Shown here: positions 9,388 through 18,757 of the stretch, piece after piece
Numbering within the stretch: the stretch's first letter is position 1
How the letters are laid out: each line of letters opens with the position of its first letter
Source of the DNA: Ectocarpus siliculosus
Taxonomy: Eukaryota; Sar; Phaeophyceae; Ectocarpales; Ectocarpaceae
Direction: 5' to 3'
Assembly: GCA_000310025.1 (NCBI GenBank)
Contig: FN648800.1
Coordinates: forward strand, 8,843 to 42,006
Length of the DNA: 33,164 nucleotides
The notes under the pieces: model-generated
Told to the model about the DNA's origin: nothing
Databases searched by the model: none
What the model saw: only the letters and a program-made list of their open reading frames with translations
Position numbers and translations under genes: made by a program

Positions 9388-9905
9388 ACGCATACGATCA
9401 CAACCACCTAAAGACACACCACCGACCATGAAGGGTCGAACTCCCACGCTACTGACGTAACAATGGACATACACACACCAAGCTCGAACTTATATAAGCG
9501 GCAAAGCGGCAACGCTCGATCCCACCCAAAGACACGACACAGAACTCTCACGCTTGTGACGCAACAAAACGACACCAATAGTCGACAACGATCGCACCCG
9601 CGTAAAGACACGCCTACGACGATGCAGGATAGCACTCTCACGCTTCTGACGCAACAAAGGACATCCACACACCAAGCTCGACACCAACAGGAGACAACGA
9701 TCGCACCCGCGTAAAGACACGCCTACGACGATGCAGGATAGCACTCTCACGCTTCTGACGCAACAAAGGACATCCACACACCAAGCTCGACACCAACAGG
9801 AGACAACGATCGCACCCACCTTAAGACATGCCTACGAACATGAAGTGTAGCACTCACACGGATCTGAAGCATCAAAGGACATTCTCACACCAGGCGTGTA
9901 CCTCA
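9388..9905. repeat. 109-bp minisatellite at the 3' side of the Helitron helicase
   Basis: CGATCGCACCC(G/A) anchors recur at 9591, 9700 and 9809, a 109-base period. More diverged, length-variant units start at about 9388 and 9517. Within each unit are AAAGACACGCCTACGAC, ACTCTCACGCTTCTGACGCA and CACACACCAAGCTCGA. Units starting at 9591 and 9700 are nearly identical. The array begins 35 bases beyond the helicase stop, so in the helicase's orientation it is 3' subterminal, a place where Helitrons often carry tandem repeats. Confidence 0.8.
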
Positions 9906-9939
9906 ATACGCAACTCCGACATACACTGGACACATTACT

Positions 9940-12200
9940 CTAACGCGATAGGCCTTTTGCCTCAATCCACCCGCCGTCGGCGCATTGGTTGGGATGGCGG
10001 GCACTAGCCTGGCCATTTACGGGCGCGTTTTCTTCTGTGTCGTGTAGCCCAGGCGGCCCCGTGTCTCGTCGGGTGTTGTTGCTGGTGTCGGTTGCGTGCA
10101 TGTATCCGATGAAGTCAATGTACGAAGGCGGCAAGGGCGGGGAATTGTTGGTAGAGTCAGTTGCAGCATCTACGAATGACGGGAATGTGATGTTAGCGAC
10201 GAACGCGGCGCGGTTCAACGATCCTCGCAATCGTGATGATAATGTAAGACACATGATAGATGATCGCTTCTGCGCACGACTAAGTGCGACGTATAACTGA
10301 CCATGAGTGAAAACGTCAGCTCTCAAGTCAAGACCTATCTTGGAAAGTGTCTGTCCTTGACTTTTGTTGATGGTTAGCGCGTAGCACACTCACTCGTAGT
10401 GGAAGTTGCAATCGTGAGAAAGCAATACCGTTGCTGCCGACTTTAGTCTTGAAGCGAATACGTGGGATGAGGACGAGCGTTGAGAAACCGTCTAGTAGTT
10501 GTACATGCACAATTCGTGTTGAGTATCCACGAACGATAGCCTTCTGACCATTGACCAAGCCCTGCTTGAAGTTTAGGTTTCGTGTGATCATGACCATGCA
10601 ATTCAGTTTCAAATCCAAGGCATGAGGCGGTACACCAAAAACGTCAATAGCGTGGAGGTCAGCTGCGGCAACGAAACCCAATCCATCGTCAGTCGCGTCA
10701 GGATCGACGGTGTCACAACTGTATGCTGTGAGAAGGTCTCCTGGAAGGATTTCAAGGACGTGTGCGTTAATGGTGTCTATGGTGGCGTTGGTTGACGAAA
10801 GGATGGCTCTCGCCTTGAACTCAGTCGGGTCGGCGGCGAGGATGTCCGGATACACGAAATTGATTAGTTCTTCAAAAGAGTCTGTGTTGTCAAGGACGAA
10901 TCGTTCAGAGGCTACGTCGGGCATGCTATGAACGTATGCCAATGGCACGGCATCGATGCCGTCGTCTGTTGTAACATGCGGTTGGGTACCAACACCAATA
11001 TTTCCGACGAACGCAGCATAGGCCGCGTCCTCTCGATCGCGTTGCGATATGGTAAGACGCATACGTTGTACATATTGCCAGAGCGGACTGGAGATGATGG
11101 ATGCATCAATTGTTTCGGCGGGCCCGCCATGTTTGACGACAGGCCCTATCTGGCGTAGATCACCGCTTAGCAGGACAGTCTTGCCTCCCATGATCATGTT
11201 ATTGCCCATAAGATCTTTGAGTGTAAGATCAAGAGCTTCGACAGAAAAACGATGGCTCATTGGGATTTCGTCCCAAACAATAAGGTCACACTTCCGTAAT
11301 ACTTCTGCTCGTTGCGATTCAGCGGGGATATTGCACGTCGCACCGCTGACATTCTTTTCGTCCAGTGGTAGTTTGAACATGGAGTGCGCAGTCCACCCCT
11401 CAGGTAGTTGGAGACCTGCGATACCCGTACTCGCAACACAGAGCACTAATTTACTAAGTGATCGTAGGTGGGCGCATAGTACGCTCTCCGTGTGTGTCTT
11501 ACCCGTTCCAGCAGGCGCGTCTATCATGAATACGTTAGACGAACCGGATGCCACGCTGTTAACGACGCTATCGTAAAGATGACGTTGCTCGGCGGTGAGG
11601 TTTGGGAGATGCTCGGCAACAAACATGCGCATTATCTCCGGATCAAACATGTGCTTGAAACGCAAGTACTCAGTGTCTAGATGGACTACGGCAGGCAGTC
11701 CAACGACTACGTTCGTGCGTCCATGGTGCTGTAACCCGAGATCGATTTCGCGAAGGGCTGCGTTATCGGCATCGAGATCGGTCATGGACATGCGCAAATC
11801 TGCCGTGAATTCCTCGTTGAAATGCCCCCAAAGAAGTTTTGCAGGTGCGCCGTCAAGAATGAGCGTAACAAATAGCTGGCGCAACTGTCTACCCGTGTTG
11901 AAAATACTGGCCTCCTCTTGGCATACTTTGTATTCTTCGTCGTGTTTGATTATACCCATCGCTCTAGCGGCGTCCTGAAAGGTGTCATACACAACGTCTT
12001 CGTGAGTTCGCAATTGCTGAAATGATCTTGCGGGCTTGTGGTGTAGAAGTAAGCGCAGGTAAAAAACATCACCTTTATCAGGGGACATGGCCCACACACG
12101 TGCGACATGCTTTTCAGATGAACGTGGCGTAACAAAATTGCGGTATGTATCTCTATAGTATACGCATTTTGTGCGCGCTTTCTCCGTAAGCATGTTGAAC
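9940..12200 (-). pseudogene. Helitron-type Pif1-family DNA helicase, 5'-truncated and frameshifted
   Basis: The plausible Helitron part starts near 12200 (Met codon at 12193) and includes VARVWAMSPDKGDVFYLRLL, ARSFQQLRTHEDVVYDTF and RQLRQLFVTLIL, the segment that precedes the helicase core in Helitron proteins. Core motifs: Walker A APAGTGKT (about 11518-11495), Walker B/motif II IVWDEIPMSH (about 11278), motif III LLSGDLRQIGPV (about 11165), then LNCMVMITRNLNFKQGLVNG. The C-terminal motifs ([29 protein letters not shown]) lie in a different frame (10389-9940). At 10386-10396 the minus strand reads CGAGTGAGTGTGC; removing one AGTG restores R-V-C-Y-A-L-T, so a 4-bp tandem duplication broke the gene. 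No Rep/HUH domain is present. The open frame continues upstream to 12583, but that part is gene A exon 3 and intron 2 read out of frame. In an intact element the protein would unwind DNA for rolling-circle transposition. Confidence 0.9.
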
Positions 12201-13334
12201 AATCTTGTCGGAGTCGATGCCCTCCAGTTGCATGTTGTCCACGAACTGGGTGAAGTTATCGTCGAACACCTTGCGGCCGCACCCCTTGGCGTGCAGGGGC
12301 TGGTTGGAGGGCAGCGTAGGCTCCGCGTCGGGCCGATAGGTGGATATGACGAAATCACCCTCGACGATGAGCCCCTGGCAGGACAGGCAGGCCTCCTGAT
12401 TAAAGAAAATAAAAGGAAGAAGCAGAATGCAGAGATAAACACAAAACGAAAAAATGTGTAAACGAAGGGCTGAACGAAAATTAAGCACACAACAAACAAA
12501 ACAAAACGTGAAAGAAATGAACGACCGAGAGCGAAGAAACAGAACGCAGTGATACAAAAACAAAATGCACGAAGAATCGGCACGTATCAGTAAACCTCAC
12601 CCCGATCCTGGCGTCCTCGGCCTCAACCTTCTCGATGAACCGGAAGGCCTGCTTGCCGTCCCTGCTGAGCTTGATCTTCAACCCGAAGCAGTCCTCCCAC
12701 TTGTAGTGTTTGTTGACGTACGCTGAACATGAAACGAAAACGACACAAGAAGGGAAGAAAGAGCGGAGGAGGCAAAATGAAGAAGGACCGCCCGGAGGAA
12801 AAACCACAAAGGACGACCGTAAAGTAATAAAGCATACGTTGAACGCAAGACAAAACACCACACCGCACCGCTCTATTCCACACGTGTTTCGACGTCTGTA
12901 CAGCAGCGGCAGTAGTTAAAAAACGACGAAGCGCGCCCAGTCAAACAAACAATACGAAGACAATACGAAGCGAACTAAAATAAGCAGAGACATGAATGAC
13001 ATCGCAACACGAATCGAGAAGGGAATAGATCACACGCACGTTGCTTGCCGCTCTTAGTCTTGACGCCGTTAGGATTGGGTACGCCCAAGCACAGGACGCC
13101 GGGCTTGATGTCCGACAGGCAAGTTGTGCAGGGCGAACGCGCGGACAGGATGCTGATCTTGAATTTGCAGCCCTTCGTCCCGAAATTTTCACAGCCTCCG
13201 AAGGTTGCACAACAGCGAGTCACGTTGGCTGACGGGCAGAGGGCGCACTTGCCGATGACCTCACCGAGAGTGTAGTCAGCTGTCTTCCGCTTGGTGCTGG
13301 GCGGAGTAGACGCAAAAATGTTGCGCGACGCCAT
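12153..13334 (-). CDS. Gene A: three-exon cysteine-rich (zinc-binding-like) protein, ~219 aa
   Basis: Exon 1 is 13334-13040 (98 codons + 1), exon 2 12722-12601 and exon 3 12395-12153 (stop TAG). Donors are C|GTGCGT and GGG|GTGAGG; acceptors are ATGTTCAG| and TTTAATCAG|. Both introns (317 and 205 nt) are T-rich, and phases (1, 0) match exactly. Exon 1 starts MASRNIFASTPPSTKRKTAD and carries KCALC, RCC, GGC, KGC and SPCTTC, likely metal ligands. Exon 2 has NKHYKWEDCFG and SRDGKQAFRF. Exon 3 holds C-x2-C-x28-H-x3-C (EACLSCQGLIVEGDF to HAKGC), close to the C-x2-C-x28/30-H-x2-C spacing of PARP-type DNA-nick-sensing fingers. A DNA- or RNA-binding role is inferred; the family is not recognised. The last ~15 codons (after about 12200) overlap the helicase in another frame, so the true C-terminus may be lost. 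Gene B at 8.1-8.7 kb is a paralogue. Confidence 0.72.
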
Positions 13335-13413
13335 ACTCGAGTGCGCGAGAGAATGGTGTGGGATGGAGTGGGAGCTTGCGCGGACGGCGCGAGGGCGCGC
13401 GTGAGCGGGAGCG

Positions 13414-13423
13414 AAAACCCTAA
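13414..13423. promoter_or_regulatory. Telo-box-like AAAACCCTAA upstream of gene A
   Basis: AAAACCCTAA on the plus strand lies about 80 bases upstream of gene A's ATG, in a GC-rich stretch with no TATA box. In plants AAACCCTA boxes mark promoters of many translation and growth genes. Transfer of that role to this organism is inference. Confidence 0.2.
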
Positions 13424-13465
13424 GAAGATCTACCGAACCTCACCGCCCGTTGACCGAACGCCGAT

Positions 13466-13868
13466 GGATTCCGGCAAAAGATTCCGGACAAAGATATTCA
13501 TATGAGAAAAGATAAAGAAATGTTATTCATATGAGTAAAGAGCCGCACACACGTGCAAAATATGTGTGACACACGTGTAAAAATTATAGGTATTATTGTG
13601 TGTGTGACAGAGGGAGATAGAGAGAGACAGAAAAAGAGAGACAGGAAACAAATGAGAGAGGGAGAAGGATTCCGGAAAAAGATTCCGGTAAAATATGTTC
13701 ATATGGGAAAAGAAAAAGAAATGTTATTCATATGAGAAAAGAGCCGCACACACGTGCAAAATATGTGTGACACACGTGTAAAAATTATAGGTATTATTGT
13801 GTGTGTGACAGAGGGAGATAGAGAGAGACAGAAAAAGAGAGACAGGAAACAAATGAGAGAGGGAGAAG
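13466..13868. repeat. Near-identical 201-bp tandem duplication
   Basis: GGATTCCGG at 13466 recurs at 13667, and GAGCCGCACACACGTGC at 13540 recurs at 13741, a constant 201-base offset. From the second anchor to the end the copies are almost identical, including GTGTGACACACGTGT and the GAGAGACAGAAAAAGAGAG tract, so the duplication is recent. No ORF is duplicated with it. Confidence 0.85.
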
Positions 13869-14064
13869 GCAGAGAAAGACACACAGACAGACACAGAGAC
13901 GGAGAGAGAGAATCACATACACAGACAGAGAGAGAAACGGGGAAAATATATATATACCTGGTACCATAATAATAAAGTTGTACCGCCCATTCGGACTAAT
14001 TCCGAGAGAGGAGCGAGAGAAAAAGCGCCGAAGAGAGAGAGAGAGAGAGAGCGTCTCTCACGAC
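13869..14064 (+). repeat. GA/CA-rich low-complexity tract
   Basis: Purine-rich GAGAGA and CACAGACAGA runs cover the stretch, with (GA)9-10 around 14033-14052 and (TA)n at about 13947. It extends the purine-rich tail of the 201-bp duplication. Confidence 0.7.
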
Positions 14065-14785
14065 TCGACGGACGGCGAGACAGCGAGACCGGTAGAGAAA
14101 AAAGAAGGCAGAGACGAACGGAATGGCATTGGAGAGGACGATAGAGCACATCGGACCGAAGGAACTGCGCTCCGAGCGTCAAAATTGCGAAAACTGCAAA
14201 AAGCGAAATGCTGGCCTGTCAGCGCTCGAACGGTCCGGACTGAACTCTGAAACCAAGTGAATAAGCGTGGTGGCCTGAGAGCGCTCGAGAGAGCGTTTCC
14301 CGGCCCGGAGAAAATGCTGCGATTCTAGGAAAAAGATAAATGAAATAACTGTTATGCCTAAAACCTTGCAGCACTTGCAGTAATTGATGATGCCGTGAGA
14401 TTTGCGTGCATGTTCAAGCTCGAAACAAAACCAGTTAAGTCTAAAGTTGTGGCGTACCACAACAACAATCCATCTACATTTATTTATTAGTCCAATCTTC
14501 CTTGCTACGGTTGTACTTTGTGCAACTTGGAGGGTGTGTGTGGCACATACGTAGTACGTAACCATCCGTGTGGTGAAAATACACGATGCATCCAGTTCGC
14601 GTTGCCTACGCTAGAGAAGGCGACAGGATACATACATGCATGCACTACTGTACCTACAACGCATACCACATGGGACGGACAGTCTGTCGATATCTATCTA
14701 CAGATGACGCCATGCGGCAAAAACATGTCTGTGCTAGGTACTACAGTACATGTATGTAAGCTTTACTTCAAGTACATGTCACGAT
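14065..14785. other. No supported gene
   Basis: Only short frames. Palindromic TACATGTA/ACATGCATGCA words occur near 14630-14780. Frames on the minus strand just left of 14900 (GLQRTVISEESRSSLDEI, stop at 14786) look coding-like but are not in the splice-consistent frame of the neighbouring candidate gene. Confidence 0.35.
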
Positions 14786-14901
14786 TTATGAGTTAACGTT
14801 CTCCAAAATCTCGTCCAATGAGCTGCGTGATTCTTCAGAGATCACAGTCCGTTGAAGTCCCTTGCTTGGCGTAGACGCGCCCGGATGCGGGAGATTAAGC
14901 C

Positions 14902-15267
14902 TTACTTCACGGTGATGTAACTCAGCTCGCCCTTGGAGTCTAGAGCTCGCGACAGGGGCGCTGTGACCGTGAGAGTGGCACGCCCACGTCGGCGAAGACG
15001 GCCGAAAAAAACGTTTAAACTCCATTTAAAAACAATCAAAACCGATTTACCGTCTTGGGGATCTAGGCTTGTGGGTGTTGACCACCCGTATCGGCTCTCG
15101 AAGAGGTGTTGTTGGTTGTCGTCAAAAAGGGTAGTCCCAATTTTCTCTTGAGTTAGTGCGTACTCTCTCCGCAAGTGTGTCGGGCAAGTAGAACGTGCGT
15201 ATGCAGCAATGACCACTGATGTACATAAGCAGAGCACCCGATTGTGCAGTCTTATACATGTAGTCAC
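14902..15267 (-). CDS. 3' end of a small unidentified gene with a repeat-filled last intron
   Basis: The penultimate exon ends at 15051 and is open upstream to about 15267. Its last 40 codons include REYALTQEKIGTTLFDDNQQ and HLFESRYGWSTPTSLDPQD. The donor is GACG|GTAAAT. A 111-nt intron (15050-14940) ends GAGCTCTAG, and the last exon (14939-14902) adds DSKGELSYITVK and a TAA stop. The split codon (G|AC) keeps the frame. No domain is recognised and the 5' end is not defined. The intron holds most of a dispersed repeat also found at 16231-16350. Against it: the exon is short and a second coding-like frame continues left of the stop. Confidence 0.35.
   Translation of the reverse strand: MTTCIRLHNRVLCLCTSVVIAAYARSTCPTHLRREYALTQEKIGTTLFDDNQQHLFESRYGWSTPTSLDPQDGKSVLIVFKWSLNVFFGRLRRRGRATLTVTAPLSRALDSKGELSYITVK
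14940..15030. repeat. Dispersed repeat R2, copy 1 (inside the candidate intron)
   Basis: GAGCTCGCGACAGGGGCGCT GTGA, then a GC-rich section and GGCCGAAAAAAACG, match the copy at 16231-16350 in the same orientation. Confidence 0.55.
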
Positions 15268-15480
15268 AGGTCAAAGGCAAAACTCAAGTGCTGCGTGTTA
15301 GCCTGCACGTGTCCTGTACGGCTGCAGCGCGGCGTGCCAACTCACTTGTTGCGCCGCTGGACCCTTTAGTACGAGAGGCTTGGCTCTGAGTACGCAGGAA
15401 GGTCCGAAGGAGAAGAGAAGATGGTTTGGTGGAAATATAGTTACTTGATCAGTGGAGACCAGAAATAATGTAGAGAAACA

Positions 15481-15618
15481 GAGGGGTAGTGAACCCCGGA
15501 GAAGTAGAGAGGTTGAGAAACCCCAAATAGGCAAAGGGTTGGAGAACCCCCAAAGAAGCAGAGGGTTGGAGAACCCCTAAAGAAGCAGAGGGTTGGAGAA
15601 CCCCTAAAGAAGCAGAGT
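15481..15618. repeat. Array of five ~27-bp units, each a mini-hairpin
   Basis: Units start at about 15481, 15508, 15536, 15563 and 15590. Each contains a G-run/AACCCC pair around a 4-5-base loop (for example GGGTTGGAGAACCCC), followed by TAAAGAAGCAGA. The last two units are identical and the first two are diverged. Spacers are not unique, so this is a minisatellite and not CRISPR. Confidence 0.8.
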
Positions 15619-16230
15619 GAGAGGATGGGGCGAGAACGCGCTCATCCTCGAAATCATGGAATCACACCTATCCGACAACGTCGACCAATCACACGTGTTC
15701 AGAATACGTACTGGTAAGCTACGATACCTTCCTGGAAAGATAACTTCAACACCATGCTCTCGAACCTGTGTCACGTATGCACATCAAGTATTGTACTTGC
15801 ACGCGCAAGTGATTACTTGCACTGACTACGACAAACCACAGAATACAGCTTCAACAATTGAACTAATGTACTTTCCAAATTCGACTGCTGCGCCCATACG
15901 AATATTCATTCATTCAAGCACGCAGCAAGTCTGAGCTACTTGCACTATAACATATTTCCGGAAATCTAGGCTATGCAGATTTTTTCTGGCTATGAAACAC
16001 AGAACATCAACCATGTCCATATTCCGAGTATGACAGACCATGCGGAATTTTACCTACTACATGATATAGCGACATTATCAATATTTGAACTAGTCAAACT
16101 GACTACCTAATGCTGAAGCTACGGTAGTGCCAAATATTCCAACATACCGCACCGCAACGTCTAGCTCAATGACTGAAATAGTGGTTGCGTGCATTCACCG
16201 TGCTGTAACTCTACTCGCCTTTCTTTGTAG
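15619..16230. other. No supported gene
   Basis: AT-richer stretch with one frame of about 105 codons on the plus strand (15617-15934). It lacks motifs or splice context and is not annotated. Confidence 0.4.
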
Positions 16231-16480
16231 TTTCGAGCTCACGACAGGGGCGCTGTGATCCAGAGACTGGCCCGCTGCAGCGGGCAACCGCCGGCGAAAA
16301 AAAAAGCCTCAAGGCGACCGCGAACTGATGCACCGAAAAAACGTCTTGATTTTAGGGTGCAACAATGGTTGAACTCTGGCGCCTCAGGCTTCCGACATAA
16401 TTGTAGTCAAGTCTATACTCACAGGATGGTCGTCGTGACGTGATACATTCCTTGTTATTAGTATAGGAAAAAAAAATATA
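16231..16480. repeat. Dispersed repeat R2, copy 2, with R1-like tail
   Basis: GAGCTCACGACAGGGGCGCT GTGA at 16236, GCCGGCGAAAAAAAAAG and CACCGAAAAAACG parallel copy 1 at 14940-15030. Further right, CACAGGATGGTCGTCGTGAC and TAGTATAGGAAAAAAAA (16421-16472) resemble 4816-4872 next to R1 copy 2, suggesting R1 and R2 share a 3' end. Confidence 0.5.
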
Positions 16481-17640
16481 TATATGGCTCGATTTTTGTA
16501 TGTCTACAGCAGTATGGACCAGACGCCGACTGTACATAGAAGTCGTACGAGTGTCCACTTAGTTGTGCTGTCACAGCATCTCCCACGCACTCTCCTACCG
16601 GTGCTTGCGTCGATTGGAGTCTTGGAGGCCAAAATACCAGAGTGGGTTGTGTTCCCGGGTTGTGGAAGCAAAACCTGCCTGCGACAACAGAGAAGGCGGT
16701 GTTCTATTTACTACAGTATCCCGCTCAACGTTTTGTTTGTTTTTGCGACATGTGGTTGCGTATTTCTTTGCCACTGCCGAAAAAGACCGCTGGATCTTTA
16801 TGCAGTCCATCTTTCGCATTTATCATTTTACACCGAACGACGCAGGACGGTTCGACCTTCATCATTGTTGTTGCTGTTGTTGTTGTCTTCACATTAAAAA
16901 CCGTTCGGATCTCTCGCTACCCAGTACCTTCATATGTCCGTACTTGTGGATTACCTGTTGAAAATTGTGGGAATCCCGTCATTCCGAGAGAGCCATCGGT
17001 CGGCATCCGGCCTTTTCTTTTTTTGTATGAACTTTTCTTCTTGTGAAGTTTTGACGTTGCGCTTGCCAACGTCGCATAATAAGTGTTTGTGTCTTCAAAC
17101 CTTCTCAGCCGGCCTTCAAACCTCTTGTTGATAAGTCCCCGTGGTAACTTCTCCGCGCATGAATCATATGCAGTCATGACCTGGACTCTTTGACTTTCAC
17201 GATGGGTATTTTACCTCCCCGTCTTGCATTGGTGAGTACCTCCGTTATACGGAAGGATCGTTCCACGACGCAAACGTCGACGTCTCCTTTTTTTTGTTTC
17301 GTTCCCTTCGCACTTCTTCCTTGCGGCGGTTTTCACACCGACTTCGAACGTGGGGTGCGATTTCCTCTCTTCGTACCTTCCTCGTCGGCCTTCTCCATCG
17401 TTATGTACATAATGTATACCTCGATGTTTCGGCTTTCGATTCCGATAGACAACTACCCTACGGACTGACATGTCCCTTTCACCCCCGACGGGACCGCGCG
17501 CTCGTCGAGTGCTGGAATTCTTCACCACTTGCTTGCCTCTCCCAACACCGTCCCTTCTTCCTGCCCCTACAAATAAATCCTCTCCCCTTCTTCTTCTTCT
17601 TCCCTTCCTCCCGGACACTCATCACCATCCGTCCTGGATG
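16481..17640. other. No firm gene; scattered minus-strand coding-like scraps
   Basis: A TTG/GTT microsatellite lies at 16865-16889. On the minus strand, broken frames such as MEKADEEGTKRGNRTPRSKS and ENRRKEEVRRERNKKKETST (17270-17420) alternate with stops and change frame. They may be remnants of a basic protein, but no continuous exon can be drawn. Confidence 0.3.
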
Positions 17641-17688
17641 TTGGCCCCCGGCCCCATTGGGGGGCGGGGGGCCAATCCTTGACCCTGG
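17641..17688 (+). mobile_element. Candidate Helitron 3' terminus (hairpin + CTGG), copy 2
   Basis: TTGGCCCCCGGCCCC pairs with GGGGGGCGGGGGGCCAA (ending 17675) as a strong GC-rich hairpin. Nine bases later CTGG (17685-17688) is followed by T. Layout and terminal bases match the copy ending at 6931. The sequence left of the hairpin shows only faint similarity between the two sites, as expected for non-autonomous Helitrons that share ends. Confidence 0.45.
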
Positions 17689-18757
17689 TTCTAATTTTCT
17701 TGAGCCCCAGGGAAGAGTTACCAAACTGGAAGAGAGCACGTGTAATGCCCGACGACATCTTTCTGCGGCCTTTCTATCATGATTCTGCCTCTCTCCCAAT
17801 ACACTCTGTCCCTCTCTCTACCCTCCAAACAGCAACCGAGTGTGCTATTTCCTGCGGTAGAGGGAACCAATCTTACTGCGCATAGTATAGTCTCACATGA
17901 CCAAGTCCCAATTTCTTCGCCAACTTTGAGGTCGTCGTGAAACTAATCATGCAATGGGATTAGCTCCCGTTCTTGACAACCCCCACACCGTGCCTTCCCC
18001 CAATTGCCTCCCGACTTGCTATTTTGTACCGTGCTGGACACCACTGTACACGGCTCCTTCTCATTCGTCTATCTTCATCTTCCTGCCCTCCAGGATTCTT
18101 GCTCCCCAACCGCCATATACCAGTTCCCCAACCTTTAGCAAGTGCAGCACGCATTGGTTTCTGGGATTCACCCCTATTTCTCCACTATTTGCCTCGACGC
18201 TCCGTGAGCTCGGTCATATTTCAAAGCTTGCACTACTGTACCCAACCTTTAACACTTAAAAAGTTATCCGTCAACCCCAAGTGGTATGCCTTGTTGTCTT
18301 TGTAGTGATTGTAGTGCTTAATGTTTAGATGCTTATTATCACTCACGCCCGTTTGGGGGGAAATAGCAGGGAGTGCCACGAGCACGACAGCTGACGGGGG
18401 GGCTCCGCACAATCATTCTCTGGTCGTACTACCCAACGCATACCTATTGTGCAGGGCACCTAAAACAGTCATCTCGTCTACAAATCCCACTACAACGCAC
18501 TCACACGAACAAAGGTTCTCAGGGATAGTTGTTTCATACATGTCCATGTAGACGGAAGCCAAGTTTTATCCCTTCTGTGCTCGCTGCAGGCAACATAGAC
18601 GAAAGTAGTCGAACCCAAGCTATGACAAGATTGTGTGTTCACGCTAGGTCTGCAGAATGCTGCAGAATTGTGCCGGTATCAGAGGGCAGCAGTCGCTGGC
18701 AGATGTCCAGTTATAGTGGAGCAGACACCACATGCTGTGTGAACCAGACCTCAGCCA
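17689..18757. other. No supported gene
   Basis: Pyrimidine-rich with frames of up to about 110 codons on both strands. None has motifs. Confidence 0.4.

Noticed and set aside
12201-12583. N-terminal extension of the helicase open frame (hydrophobic, Phe-rich)
   Set aside because: It is gene A intron 2 (T-rich) and exon 3 read in another frame; it has no Helitron similarity.
15481-15618. CRISPR-like array
   Set aside because: Units are contiguous 27-bp repeats without unique spacers, in a eukaryotic context.
17211-17618. 135-codon Arg/Gly-rich minus-strand frame
   Set aside because: Composition comes from purine-rich sequence; a different frame of the same bases looks slightly more coding-like.
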